This document shows, in pieces, positions 1 to 6,105 of a DNA stretch of 14,231 nucleotides. A program made the translations under genes and the position numbers. Origin of the DNA: Frankia sp. (GTDB lineage: Bacteria > Actinomycetota > Actinomycetes > Frankiales > Frankiaceae); assembly GCA_019689615.1 (NCBI GenBank), contig JADGHD010000062.1, positions 1-14,231 on the forward strand, read 5' to 3'. Every line of letters begins with the position of its first letter. Position 1 is the stretch's first letter. The notes beneath the pieces were generated by a model. The model searched no databases, was not told where the DNA came from, and worked only from the letters and a program-made list of their open reading frames with translations.

Positions 1-233
1 GAGCCGTCCGGCCGGCGCCGGCGGATCAGCATCCGGGCGTCGACGAGCTGGTCCAGGTGGGCGCGCACCGTGTTCGCATGCAGGCCGGTCGCCTCGGCCA
101 CGTCGGCCGCTGTCAGGCCGTCGCCCGCGCGGCGGACCAGCGCGAGAATCCGCACCCTGCTGGCCGCCGCGAGCGCGCGGTGCCGAACGGCATCGTCCAG
201 CGGGTCGGACGGCCCACGGCCTAGCCCTTCCAT
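1..233 (-). CDS. Winged-helix transcriptional regulator (ArsR/SufR-like), 5' part only
   Basis: Reads MEGLGRGPSDPLDDAVRHRA from the ATG at 233 and leaves the window at base 1, so only about 77 N-terminal residues are visible. Residues about 17-70 form a winged helix-turn-helix: helices around RHRALAAASRVRILALV, then LTAADVAEATGLHANTVRAH as the HTH, then a LVDARMLIRRRRPDG wing. The LHANTVRAHLDQLV type of recognition helix is common in actinobacterial ArsR/SufR-like regulators; the ligand-binding C-terminal part is missing here, so the signal sensed is unknown. In-frame alternative starts are GTG at 239 and ATG at 260; 233 is preferred because it lies downstream of the minus-strand -10-like TATAAC (255-250), but no good ribosome binding site supports any of them. 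It is divergent from the hemerythrin gene and is a reasonable candidate for its regulator (inference). Confidence 0.75.
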   Translation of the reverse strand, partial: MEGLGRGPSDPLDDAVRHRALAAASRVRILALVRRAGDGLTAADVAEATGLHANTVRAHLDQLVDARMLIRRRRPDG

Positions 234-249
234 TTCCACGATGAACGAC

Positions 250-257
250 GTTATAAC
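250..257. promoter_or_regulatory. Symmetric -10-like element GTTATAAC between divergent genes
   Basis: GTTATAAC is its own reverse complement, so each strand reads TATAAC (5 of 6 matches to TATAAT): 252-257 on plus, 255-250 on minus. It sits in an AT-rich patch in otherwise GC-rich DNA, about 36 nt before the hemerythrin start and 17 nt before the regulator start on the other strand. No good -35 is visible on either strand, so a shared divergent promoter is only inferred. It could also be an operator half of the adjacent regulator. Confidence 0.35.
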
Positions 258-292
258 CATAATCGCCAGGAAATCTAGTCCAGGAGGGCCCC

Positions 293-859
293 GTGTCCCA
301 GCTGCTGACCGCCCAGGACCCACGGCCCGACGAGACGGCCCGCGACGAGGCCGCGAGACGCGCCGTCGTCGACCACCACGCCGCGCTGGTCGCGGGCGTC
401 ACCGAGCGGGCCGAGGCCATGGTGGCCCTGGTCGACACCGACTACCCGATCAGGGCCGAGCAGGCCCGCCGGGACCTCGTGGCCTACCTGCGCCGCGAGG
501 TCCTGCCGCACGCCCAGGCCGAGGAGCTGGCGCTGTATCCGCCGGCGGCGGCGCTCGCCGAGGGACACCTGCTCGTCGCGGGCCTCGTCGAGGACCACCG
601 GGCGCTGGCCGCGTTGGTCGACGAGCTGGCCAGCACCCGCTCGCTGGTCCGGGCGGCGGCCGTGGCCAGGGCGCTGGCCGTGCTGTTCGTCACCCACGTG
701 GCCAGGGAGAACGACCTCGTGCTGCCGCTGCTCGCGCGCGGCGCGCGGGTGTCCCTCGCGGACGCGCTCGCCACGATGCACGGCCTGGTCAGCGGCCGCA
801 CCGAGCCGGACGCGCCGCCGGACGCGCCGCCGTGGCCGGACGACCACCGGCTTGCCTGA
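293..859 (+). CDS. Hemerythrin-like HHE cation-binding protein
   Basis: A 188-aa, almost entirely helical soluble protein. The expected di-iron ligand pattern is present: VVDHHAAL (His28/29), EVLPHAQAEE (His73, Glu77/78), VEDHRAL (His102) and VTHVARENDLVLP (His135, Glu139), spread over four helices as in the hemerythrin/HHE family. Family members bind O2 or NO at a carboxylate-bridged di-iron site or protect against oxidative and nitrosative stress; which role applies here cannot be told. The GTG start is chosen because AGGAGG (282-287) lies 5 nt upstream. A proline/aspartate-rich tail (about residues 170-188) follows the fold. It sits between a divergent regulator and the nitrate reductase operon, which suggests a link to O2/NO physiology (inference). 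The gene ends in a GC hairpin and is probably transcribed separately from the nar genes. Confidence 0.85.
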   Translation: MSQLLTAQDPRPDETARDEAARRAVVDHHAALVAGVTERAEAMVALVDTDYPIRAEQARRDLVAYLRREVLPHAQAEELALYPPAAALAEGHLLVAGLVEDHRALAALVDELASTRSLVRAAAVARALAVLFVTHVARENDLVLPLLARGARVSLADALATMHGLVSGRTEPDAPPDAPPWPDDHRLA

Positions 860-866
860 CCACCGC

Positions 867-882
867 CCCGGCCCCCGCCGGG
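867..882 (+). terminator. GC hairpin after the hemerythrin gene
   Basis: CCCGGC-CCCC-GCCGGG, a 6-bp all-GC stem with a 4-nt loop, starts 7 nt after the hemerythrin stop. There is no T-tract, which is common for actinobacterial stem-only terminators but also makes the call weak in GC-rich DNA. Similar hairpins follow narI and the Crp/Fnr gene. Confidence 0.3.
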
Positions 883-958
883 CGCGCGTGGGCGCGAAGG
901 TCCGGACGTCCCCACCACCAGGAATGACCCCCCGGCATCTTTCCCGTCGTGGGGATCT

Positions 959-970
959 TTGACAGAGTCA
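959..970. promoter_or_regulatory. Weak FNR-like dyad / -35-like TTGACA upstream of narK
   Basis: TTGACAGAGTCA contains the inverted repeat TGAC-AGA-GTCA (960-970) and a consensus -35 TTGACA (959-964). The spacer between half sites is 3 rather than the 4 nt of FNR/DNR-type sites such as the perfect one before hcp, and no good -10 is found 16-18 nt downstream. Its centre is 90 nt upstream of the narK ATG. It may be a degenerate Crp/Fnr site for the nar operon; the evidence is limited to the half-site match. Confidence 0.25.
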
Positions 971-986
971 GTCGACGGCCGTCATC

Positions 987-1021
987 GGTACTCGGCGGAC
1001 ATCTGGTACTCGGCGGACATC
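987..1021 (+). repeat. Two tandem 17-bp direct repeats upstream of narK
   Basis: GGTACTCGGCGGACATC occurs at 987-1003 and again at 1005-1021, an 18-bp period with one T between copies. The core CATC-(0-1 nt)-GGTAC also recurs at 983-991, 1000-1009 and 1029-1038. Lying 34-68 nt before the narK start, the array fits an operator with two or three same-face protein contacts, or part of the untranslated leader. It does not match a known nitrate or nitrogen regulator site (for example GlnR boxes). Confidence 0.6.
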
Positions 1022-1054
1022 CGGCAGGCATCCGGTACAAGTGATGGAGGCGTG

Positions 1055-2326
1055 ATGAGCGCCCGGAACGCTCCTGCCCCTCCCGAACCCTGTCCGGTCG
1101 AGGCCGACGAACCGGTGGCCGGCCGGCGGCGCGGGCTGATGCTCGGTCTCGCGACGGTCGGGTTCGCGGTGAACTTCTGGGCTTGGGCCCTGGTGAGCCC
1201 GCTCGGGCCAAGGTTCAAGGACGTGCTCGAGCTGAGCGCGTTCCAGCAGTCCCTGCTCGTCGCGGTCCCGGTGGTGGTCGGCTCGGTGGGGCGCATCCCG
1301 GTGGGGGCGCTGACCGACCGGCTCGGCGGGCGGGTCATGTTCCCGGCCGTGTCGCTGGTGACCGTCGTCCCTGTGCTCTACCTCGGCCTGTCCGGCCGGG
1401 ACTCCCTCGCCGGCCTGCTGGTCGGCGGGTTCTTCCTCGGCATCGCGGGCACCGCGTTCGCCGTCGGGGTGCCGTTCGTCAACGCCTGGTTCCCGCCCGA
1501 GCGCCGCGGGCTCGCGGTCGGCGTGTTCGGCGCCGGCATGGGCGGGACCGCGATCAGCGCGCTGACCACGGTCCGGCTGGTCGACGCTGGCACGACGGCC
1601 GTCCCGTTCGTCCTCACCGCGGCCGTCCTCGCGGCCTACGCCCTGGTCGCCGCGGCGCTGCTGCGGGACGCCCCGGGCCGGGCGGTGCCGACCGAGCCGC
1701 TGGCGACGCGGCTCGGGGCCACGGCGCGGCTGCGGATCACCTGGCAGGCGTCCGCCCTGTACGCGGTCGCGTTTGGCGGCTACGTGGCGTTCTCCGTCTA
1801 CCTGCCGACATACCTCAGGACCGCCTACGGGCTGACCCAGACGGACGCGGCCAACCGGATGGCCGGGTTCGTGCTGCTCGCCGTCGTCATGCGCCCGATC
1901 GGCGGGTGGCTCGCCGACCGCTTCGGGCCCACCCGGGTCCTCGCCGTGGTGTTCGCGGTCGTGGCCGCGGGCGCCGTCGCGCAGGCGTTCACGCCGGGCC
2001 TGGTCCCGCTGGGTACGGCTGACTTCCTCGCCATGGCCGCCGCGCTCGGCGCCGGCAGCGGCGCCGTCTTCGCGCTGGTGGCGGCGCGCGCGCCGGCGGC
2101 CCAGGTGGGCTCGGTCACCGGCATCGTCGGCGCCGCCGGCGGCCTCGGCGGGTTCGTCCCGCCGCTGGTGATGGGCGCCGTGTACGGCCGGTTCGACTCC
2201 TACGCGCCGGGGCTCGCCGCCCTCGCCGCCGTCGCGTTGGGCGCGCTGCTCCTGACGGTCACCGCGGTCGCGGCCGCTCCGCCCGCCCGGCCGCCCCGCC
2301 CTCGACACGGAAGGACGCCAGCACCC
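1055..2326 (+). other. narK: NarK module: MFS nitrate/nitrite transporter
   Basis: The first 424 residues of the joined frame form a complete 12-helix major facilitator protein of usual NarK2 length (about 400 aa). Conserved substrate arginines appear in helix 2 (GRIPVG, Arg80) and helix 8 (VMRPIGGW, Arg280), matching the two arginines that bind nitrate in E. coli NarK. Glycine-rich nitrate-signature segments are GVFGAGMGGTAIS (157-169) and GIVGAAGGLGGF (356-367). The loop motif GALTDRLGGR after helix 2 and ADRFGPTR after helix 8 are MFS hallmarks. It imports nitrate and/or exchanges it for nitrite across the cytoplasmic membrane. Its end (TAVAAAPPARPPRPRHGRT) is a Pro/Arg tail where a stop would be expected; there is none. 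Direction of transport cannot be read from sequence. Confidence 0.9.
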
Positions 2327-5300
2327 ATGCCAGAGCCCGGACTGGACGACGCCCTGCCCGACGCCCTGGTGCGCACCCGCCGGTTCTTCACCCGCGCGGA
2401 GGTGTCCGACGACCTGCGGACCCTGCACCATCGGGGCGGCCGGCGCGCGGACGCCTTCTACCGCGACCGCTGGTCGCACGACCTGGTCGTCCGGTCCACC
2501 CACGGGGTGAACTGCACGGGCTCCTGCTCCTGGAAGGTCTTCGTCAAGGACGGGATCATCACCTGGGAGACCCAGCAGACCGACTACCCGAGCGTCGGGC
2601 CGGACCGGCCGGAGTACGAGCCGCGCGGCTGCCCGCGCGGGGCGGCGTTCTCCTGGTACACCTACTCGCCCACCCGGGTGCGCTACCCGTACGTCCGAGG
2701 CGTGCTGCTCGACCTGTTCCGGGAGGCCAAGAAGGCCCACGGCGGCGACCCGGTCGCGGCCTGGGCTGACATCGTCGGCGATCCCGAGAGGTCCCGCCGG
2801 TACAAGGCGGCGCGCGGCCGGGGCGGGCTGGTGCGGGCGAGCTGGGAGGAGGCCGTCGAGCTGGTCGCCGCCGCGCACGTGCACACGATCAAGGAGTTCG
2901 GCCCGGACCGGCTGGCCGGCTTCTCGCCGATCCCCGCCATGTCGATGGTCTCGCACGCCGTGGGTGCCCGGTTCTACCACCTGCTCGGCGGGGCGATGCT
3001 GTCGTTCTACGACTGGTACGCCGACCTGCCCGTCGCCTCCCCGCAGGTGTTCGGCGACCAGACCGACGTGCCCGAGTCCGCGGACTGGTGGGACGCCGGG
3101 TACCTGATCATGTGGGGCGCCAACCTGCCCGTCACCCGGACGCCCGACGCGCACTGGATGACCGAGGCCCGCTACCGCGGCCAGAAGGTCGTCGCCGTCG
3201 CGCCCGACTACGCCGACAACGTCAAGTTCGCCGACGTGTGGCTGCATCCGGCGCCGGGGACCGACGGCGCGCTCGCGATGACGATGGGTCACGTCGTGCT
3301 GCGGGAGTTCTTCGTCGACCGGTTGACGCCCTACTTCGCCGACTACGTCAAGGGCAACACCGACCTGCCCTTTCTCGTCGTCCTTGACGAGACCGGCGAC
3401 GGCGCCCACCGGCCGGGAAAGCTGCTCACGGCCGCCGACCGCGCCGGCGGCCCCGACGGCCAGGACGGCGGCGGCCCCGACGGCGGCGGCCCCGGCGGCG
3501 CTCCCGGCGTGGGCGAGCACGCGGACTTCAAGACGGTGCTGCTCGACGCGGCCGGGCTGCCGGTGGTCCCGAACGGCTCCCTCGGGTTCCGCTACGGCGC
3601 GGATGGCGCCGGCCGGTGGAACCTCGACCTCGGCGACGTCGACCCGCTGCTCTCCTGCGCTGGGCCCGGCTCCGTCGCCGTCGAGGTCGCGCTGCCCCGG
3701 TTCGACACGCCGTCGGGCGCCGCCGCCGTCATGCGGCGCGGCGTGCCGGCGCGCCGCGTCGGCGGGCGGCTGGTGACCACGGTCTTCGACCTGCTGCTGG
3801 CGCAGTACGGGGTGGCCAGGCCCGGGCTGCCCGGGCAATGGCCCACCGGCTACGACGACGCGGCCGAGCCGTACACGCCCGCCTGGCAGGAGACGATCAC
3901 CGGCGTGCCCGCCGCGGCCGCCGTCCGGGTCGCGCGGGAGTTCGCCGCGAACGCCGAGGAGTCCCGCGGCCGATCGATGATCATCATGGGGGCGGGCGCC
4001 AACCACTGGTTCCACTCGGACACGATCTACCGCTCGTTCCTGGCGCTGACCATCCTTACCGGCTGCCAGGGGGTCAACGGCGGCGGCTGGGCGCACTACG
4101 TCGGGCAGGAGAAGGTCCGCCCGATCACCGGCTACTCGGTGCTCGCCACCGCGGCCGACTGGTCCCGCCCGGCCCGGCAGATGATCCAGACCGCCTACTG
4201 GTACCTGCACACCGACCAGTTCCGCTACGACCCGTTCTCCGCCGCCACCCTGTCCGCCGCCCGGCCCGACGGGGATCCCGGCGCCGGCGTCGGCGCCGGC
4301 GACGGTGGCCTGTTCGCCGGCCGGACCACCGCGGACCTGATCGCCGCGTCCGCCCGGATGGGCTGGATGCCGTCCTACCCGCAGTTCGACCGCAACCCGC
4401 TCGACCTCGCCGACGACGCGGCGCGGGCCGGGGTGCCCGTCGCCGACCACGTCGTCGACGAGCTGCGGACCGGCCGGCTGGCCTTCGCCTGCGAGGACCC
4501 GGACGCGCCCGCGAACTTCCCCCGGGTGCTGACCGTCTGGCGCGCCAACCTGTTCGGCTCGTCCGCCAAGGGAAACGAGTACTTCCTGCGCCACCTGCTC
4601 GGCACCGACCACGCGGTCCGCGCCGACGAGGCGCCGCCCGGCGCCCGCCCCCGCGACGTGGTGTGGCGCGACGAGGCGCCGACCGGCAAGCTCGACCTGC
4701 TGCTGTCGCTCGACTTCCGGATGACGTCGACCACGGTCTTCTCCGACGTCGTGCTGCCCGCGGCGACCTGGTACGAGAAGCACGACCTGAGCTCCACCGA
4801 CCTGCACCCGTTCGTCCACGCCTTCAACCCGGCGATCCCGCCGCCCTGGCAGGCCCGCACCGACTGGGACGCCTTCATGGCCATCGCGACGGCCTTCTCC
4901 CGGCTCGCCGCGACCCACCTGGGCACCCGCACCGACGTCGTCGCCGTGCCGCTCACCCACGACACCCCCGACGAGCTCGCCTGCCCGCGTGGCCGCGCCA
5001 GGGACTGGAAGGCCGGCGAGTGCGCCCCCGTCCCCGGCGTCACGATGCCGCGGCTGGTCACGGTCGAGCGGGACTACCCGGCCGTCGCCGAGAAGATGGC
5101 GGCGCTGGGCCCGCTGGTCGACACCCTCGGCGTGACCACGAAGGGCGTCACGTTCGACGTCGGCGAGGAGGTCGAGCACCTGCGGCGCGTCAACGGGACC
5201 GTCCGCGGCGGGGTCGCGGCCGGGCGCCCGTCGCTCGCCCGCGACACCGACGCGTGCGAGGCGATCCTCGCCCTGTCCGCGACGACCAACGGGCGCCTCG

Positions 5301-6103
5301 CCGTCGCGGGCTTCCACGCCCTCGAGCGGCGTACCGGCACGCCGCTCGCGGACCTCGCCGCCGAGCACGAGGGCCGGCGGGTCACGTTCGCCGACACCCA
5401 GGCCCGCCCGGTGCCGGTGATCACCTCGCCGGAGTGGTCCGGCTCCGAGACGGGCGGGCGGCGCTACTCGCCGTTCGTCATCAACGTCGAGCGGCGCAAG
5501 CCCTGGCACACCCTGACCGGCCGGCAGACCTTCTTCCTCGACCACGACTGGGTCGCCGAGCTGGGGGAGTGGCTGCCGACCTACCGGCCGCCGCTGAACC
5601 TGCACAACCTGTTCGGCGAGCCGGCCATCGGGGAGCACGGCCAGCTGGGCATCACCGTGCGCTACCTCACGCCGCACAACAAGTGGTCGATCCACTCCGA
5701 GTACCAGGACAACCTGCTCATGCTGTCCCTCTCCCGAGGCGGGCCGACGATCTGGATGAGCGACCAGGACGCGGCGAAGATCGGGGTGCGCGACAACGAC
5801 TGGGTCGAGGCCGTCAACCGCAACGGCGTCGTCGTCGCCCGCGCGGTGGTCTCGCACCGGATGCCCGCCGGGACCGTGTACATGCACCACGCCCAGGACC
5901 GGCTGATCGACGTGCCGCGCAGCGAGACGACCGGCCGCCGGGGCGGCATCCACAACTCGCTGACCAGGCTGCTGATCAAACCCACCCATCTCGTCGGCGG
6001 CTACGCCCAGCTGTCGTTCGCGTTCAACTACCTGGGCCCGACCGGCAACCAGCGCGACGAGGTCACCGTCATCCGGCGGCGCGCGCAGGACGTGGAGTAC
6101 TGA
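1055..6103 (+). CDS. Single reading frame joining NarK transporter and NarG nitrate reductase
   Basis: From the ATG at 1055 the frame stays open for 1682 codons to the TGA at 6101-6103, covering a full MFS transporter and then a full NarG with no stop codon between them. If read straight through, the product is a membrane transporter with the 1258-aa molybdoenzyme on its C-terminus, joined by a Pro/Arg-rich linker (about residues 408-424). Both NarK termini and NarG are expected in the cytoplasm, so the topology is feasible. Alternatively, ribosomes also start at the internal ATG at 2327, preceded by GGAAGGA, giving free NarG. The two modules are described separately below. TTG at 959 would extend the frame by 32 residues but has no ribosome binding site; ATG 1055 has GGAGG at 1046-1050. 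Confidence 0.7.
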   Translation: MSARNAPAPPEPCPVEADEPVAGRRRGLMLGLATVGFAVNFWAWALVSPLGPRFKDVLELSAFQQSLLVAVPVVVGSVGRIPVGALTDRLGGRVMFPAVSLVTVVPVLYLGLSGRDSLAGLLVGGFFLGIAGTAFAVGVPFVNAWFPPERRGLAVGVFGAGMGGTAISALTTVRLVDAGTTAVPFVLTAAVLAAYALVAAALLRDAPGRAVPTEPLATRLGATARLRITWQASALYAVAFGGYVAFSVYLPTYLRTAYGLTQTDAANRMAGFVLLAVVMRPIGGWLADRFGPTRVLAVVFAVVAAGAVAQAFTPGLVPLGTADFLAMAAALGAGSGAVFALVAARAPAAQVGSVTGIVGAAGGLGGFVPPLVMGAVYGRFDSYAPGLAALAAVALGALLLTVTAVAAAPPARPPRPRHGRTPAPMPEPGLDDALPDALVRTRRFFTRAEVSDDLRTLHHRGGRRADAFYRDRWSHDLVVRSTHGVNCTGSCSWKVFVKDGIITWETQQTDYPSVGPDRPEYEPRGCPRGAAFSWYTYSPTRVRYPYVRGVLLDLFREAKKAHGGDPVAAWADIVGDPERSRRYKAARGRGGLVRASWEEAVELVAAAHVHTIKEFGPDRLAGFSPIPAMSMVSHAVGARFYHLLGGAMLSFYDWYADLPVASPQVFGDQTDVPESADWWDAGYLIMWGANLPVTRTPDAHWMTEARYRGQKVVAVAPDYADNVKFADVWLHPAPGTDGALAMTMGHVVLREFFVDRLTPYFADYVKGNTDLPFLVVLDETGDGAHRPGKLLTAADRAGGPDGQDGGGPDGGGPGGAPGVGEHADFKTVLLDAAGLPVVPNGSLGFRYGADGAGRWNLDLGDVDPLLSCAGPGSVAVEVALPRFDTPSGAAAVMRRGVPARRVGGRLVTTVFDLLLAQYGVARPGLPGQWPTGYDDAAEPYTPAWQETITGVPAAAAVRVAREFAANAEESRGRSMIIMGAGANHWFHSDTIYRSFLALTILTGCQGVNGGGWAHYVGQEKVRPITGYSVLATAADWSRPARQMIQTAYWYLHTDQFRYDPFSAATLSAARPDGDPGAGVGAGDGGLFAGRTTADLIAASARMGWMPSYPQFDRNPLDLADDAARAGVPVADHVVDELRTGRLAFACEDPDAPANFPRVLTVWRANLFGSSAKGNEYFLRHLLGTDHAVRADEAPPGARPRDVVWRDEAPTGKLDLLLSLDFRMTSTTVFSDVVLPAATWYEKHDLSSTDLHPFVHAFNPAIPPPWQARTDWDAFMAIATAFSRLAATHLGTRTDVVAVPLTHDTPDELACPRGRARDWKAGECAPVPGVTMPRLVTVERDYPAVAEKMAALGPLVDTLGVTTKGVTFDVGEEVEHLRRVNGTVRGGVAAGRPSLARDTDACEAILALSATTNGRLAVAGFHALERRTGTPLADLAAEHEGRRVTFADTQARPVPVITSPEWSGSETGGRRYSPFVINVERRKPWHTLTGRQTFFLDHDWVAELGEWLPTYRPPLNLHNLFGEPAIGEHGQLGITVRYLTPHNKWSIHSEYQDNLLMLSLSRGGPTIWMSDQDAAKIGVRDNDWVEAVNRNGVVVARAVVSHRMPAGTVYMHHAQDRLIDVPRSETTGRRGGIHNSLTRLLIKPTHLVGGYAQLSFAFNYLGPTGNQRDEVTVIRRRAQDVEY
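2309..2329 (+). promoter_or_regulatory. Internal ribosome binding site and ATG at the narK/narG junction
   Basis: GGAAGGA (2309-2315) lies 11 nt upstream of the in-frame ATG at 2327-2329. This is the signal that would let NarG be made as a separate protein although no stop codon ends NarK. The spacing is longer than the optimal 5-9 nt. The site and the natural start-like context (MPEPGLDDALP, then the usual NarG N-terminal region) argue that two genes stood here before the stop was lost. Confidence 0.5.
2327..6103 (+). CDS. narG: Respiratory nitrate reductase alpha subunit NarG
   Basis: A 1258-aa molybdenum-bisMGD catalytic subunit (E. coli NarG has 1247 aa) that reduces nitrate to nitrite at the cytoplasmic side of the membrane with electrons from NarH. 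The FS0 cluster motif is seen as HGVNCTGSC (His59, Cys63, Cys67) and GCPRG (Cys102). SFYDWYADLPVASPQ (226-240) and QTDVPESADWW are the conserved active-site segment; in E. coli this region carries the Asp ligand of Mo. RTPDAHW, the LHPAPGTDGALAM pterin-binding segment and the C-terminal HNKWSIHSEYQDN segment are also present. There is no Tat signal, as expected for Nar rather than Nap. Odd points: the frame is continuous with NarK, and a Gly/Pro/Asp-rich stretch (residues 374-398) replaces a short loop. The stop is 2 nt before narH. Confidence 0.95.
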   Translation: MPEPGLDDALPDALVRTRRFFTRAEVSDDLRTLHHRGGRRADAFYRDRWSHDLVVRSTHGVNCTGSCSWKVFVKDGIITWETQQTDYPSVGPDRPEYEPRGCPRGAAFSWYTYSPTRVRYPYVRGVLLDLFREAKKAHGGDPVAAWADIVGDPERSRRYKAARGRGGLVRASWEEAVELVAAAHVHTIKEFGPDRLAGFSPIPAMSMVSHAVGARFYHLLGGAMLSFYDWYADLPVASPQVFGDQTDVPESADWWDAGYLIMWGANLPVTRTPDAHWMTEARYRGQKVVAVAPDYADNVKFADVWLHPAPGTDGALAMTMGHVVLREFFVDRLTPYFADYVKGNTDLPFLVVLDETGDGAHRPGKLLTAADRAGGPDGQDGGGPDGGGPGGAPGVGEHADFKTVLLDAAGLPVVPNGSLGFRYGADGAGRWNLDLGDVDPLLSCAGPGSVAVEVALPRFDTPSGAAAVMRRGVPARRVGGRLVTTVFDLLLAQYGVARPGLPGQWPTGYDDAAEPYTPAWQETITGVPAAAAVRVAREFAANAEESRGRSMIIMGAGANHWFHSDTIYRSFLALTILTGCQGVNGGGWAHYVGQEKVRPITGYSVLATAADWSRPARQMIQTAYWYLHTDQFRYDPFSAATLSAARPDGDPGAGVGAGDGGLFAGRTTADLIAASARMGWMPSYPQFDRNPLDLADDAARAGVPVADHVVDELRTGRLAFACEDPDAPANFPRVLTVWRANLFGSSAKGNEYFLRHLLGTDHAVRADEAPPGARPRDVVWRDEAPTGKLDLLLSLDFRMTSTTVFSDVVLPAATWYEKHDLSSTDLHPFVHAFNPAIPPPWQARTDWDAFMAIATAFSRLAATHLGTRTDVVAVPLTHDTPDELACPRGRARDWKAGECAPVPGVTMPRLVTVERDYPAVAEKMAALGPLVDTLGVTTKGVTFDVGEEVEHLRRVNGTVRGGVAAGRPSLARDTDACEAILALSATTNGRLAVAGFHALERRTGTPLADLAAEHEGRRVTFADTQARPVPVITSPEWSGSETGGRRYSPFVINVERRKPWHTLTGRQTFFLDHDWVAELGEWLPTYRPPLNLHNLFGEPAIGEHGQLGITVRYLTPHNKWSIHSEYQDNLLMLSLSRGGPTIWMSDQDAAKIGVRDNDWVEAVNRNGVVVARAVVSHRMPAGTVYMHHAQDRLIDVPRSETTGRRGGIHNSLTRLLIKPTHLVGGYAQLSFAFNYLGPTGNQRDEVTVIRRRAQDVEY
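3446..3520 (+). repeat. Low-complexity Gly/Pro/Asp insertion in NarG
   Basis: Imperfect repeats of GGCGGC(GGC)CCCGAC encode GGPDGQDGGGPDGGG and GGAPG at NarG residues about 374-398, between LLTAADRA and ADFKTVLLD. The flanking blocks are conserved in NarG and are normally joined by a short loop, so this is an in-frame expansion that probably forms a flexible surface loop. The frame is intact. Confidence 0.6.
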
Positions 6104-6105
6104 CG

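Noticed and set aside
959..1054. TTG start at 959 for the NarK frame
   Set aside because: It would translate the tandem repeats as YSADI repeats and lacks a ribosome binding site; ATG 1055 has GGAGG just upstream and a normal NarK N-terminus.
968..5989. A 1673-codon open frame on the minus strand opposite narK-narG
   Set aside because: It mirrors the codon pattern of the real genes in very GC-rich DNA; its translation is low-complexity (G, V, R, D rich), shows no domain, and the plus strand holds well-conserved proteins.
3616..6105. Upstream extension of the narH frame through narG
   Set aside because: The translation before 6106 is Arg/Pro/Ala-rich with no similarity to anything; the universal NarH N-terminus begins at the ATG at 6106.
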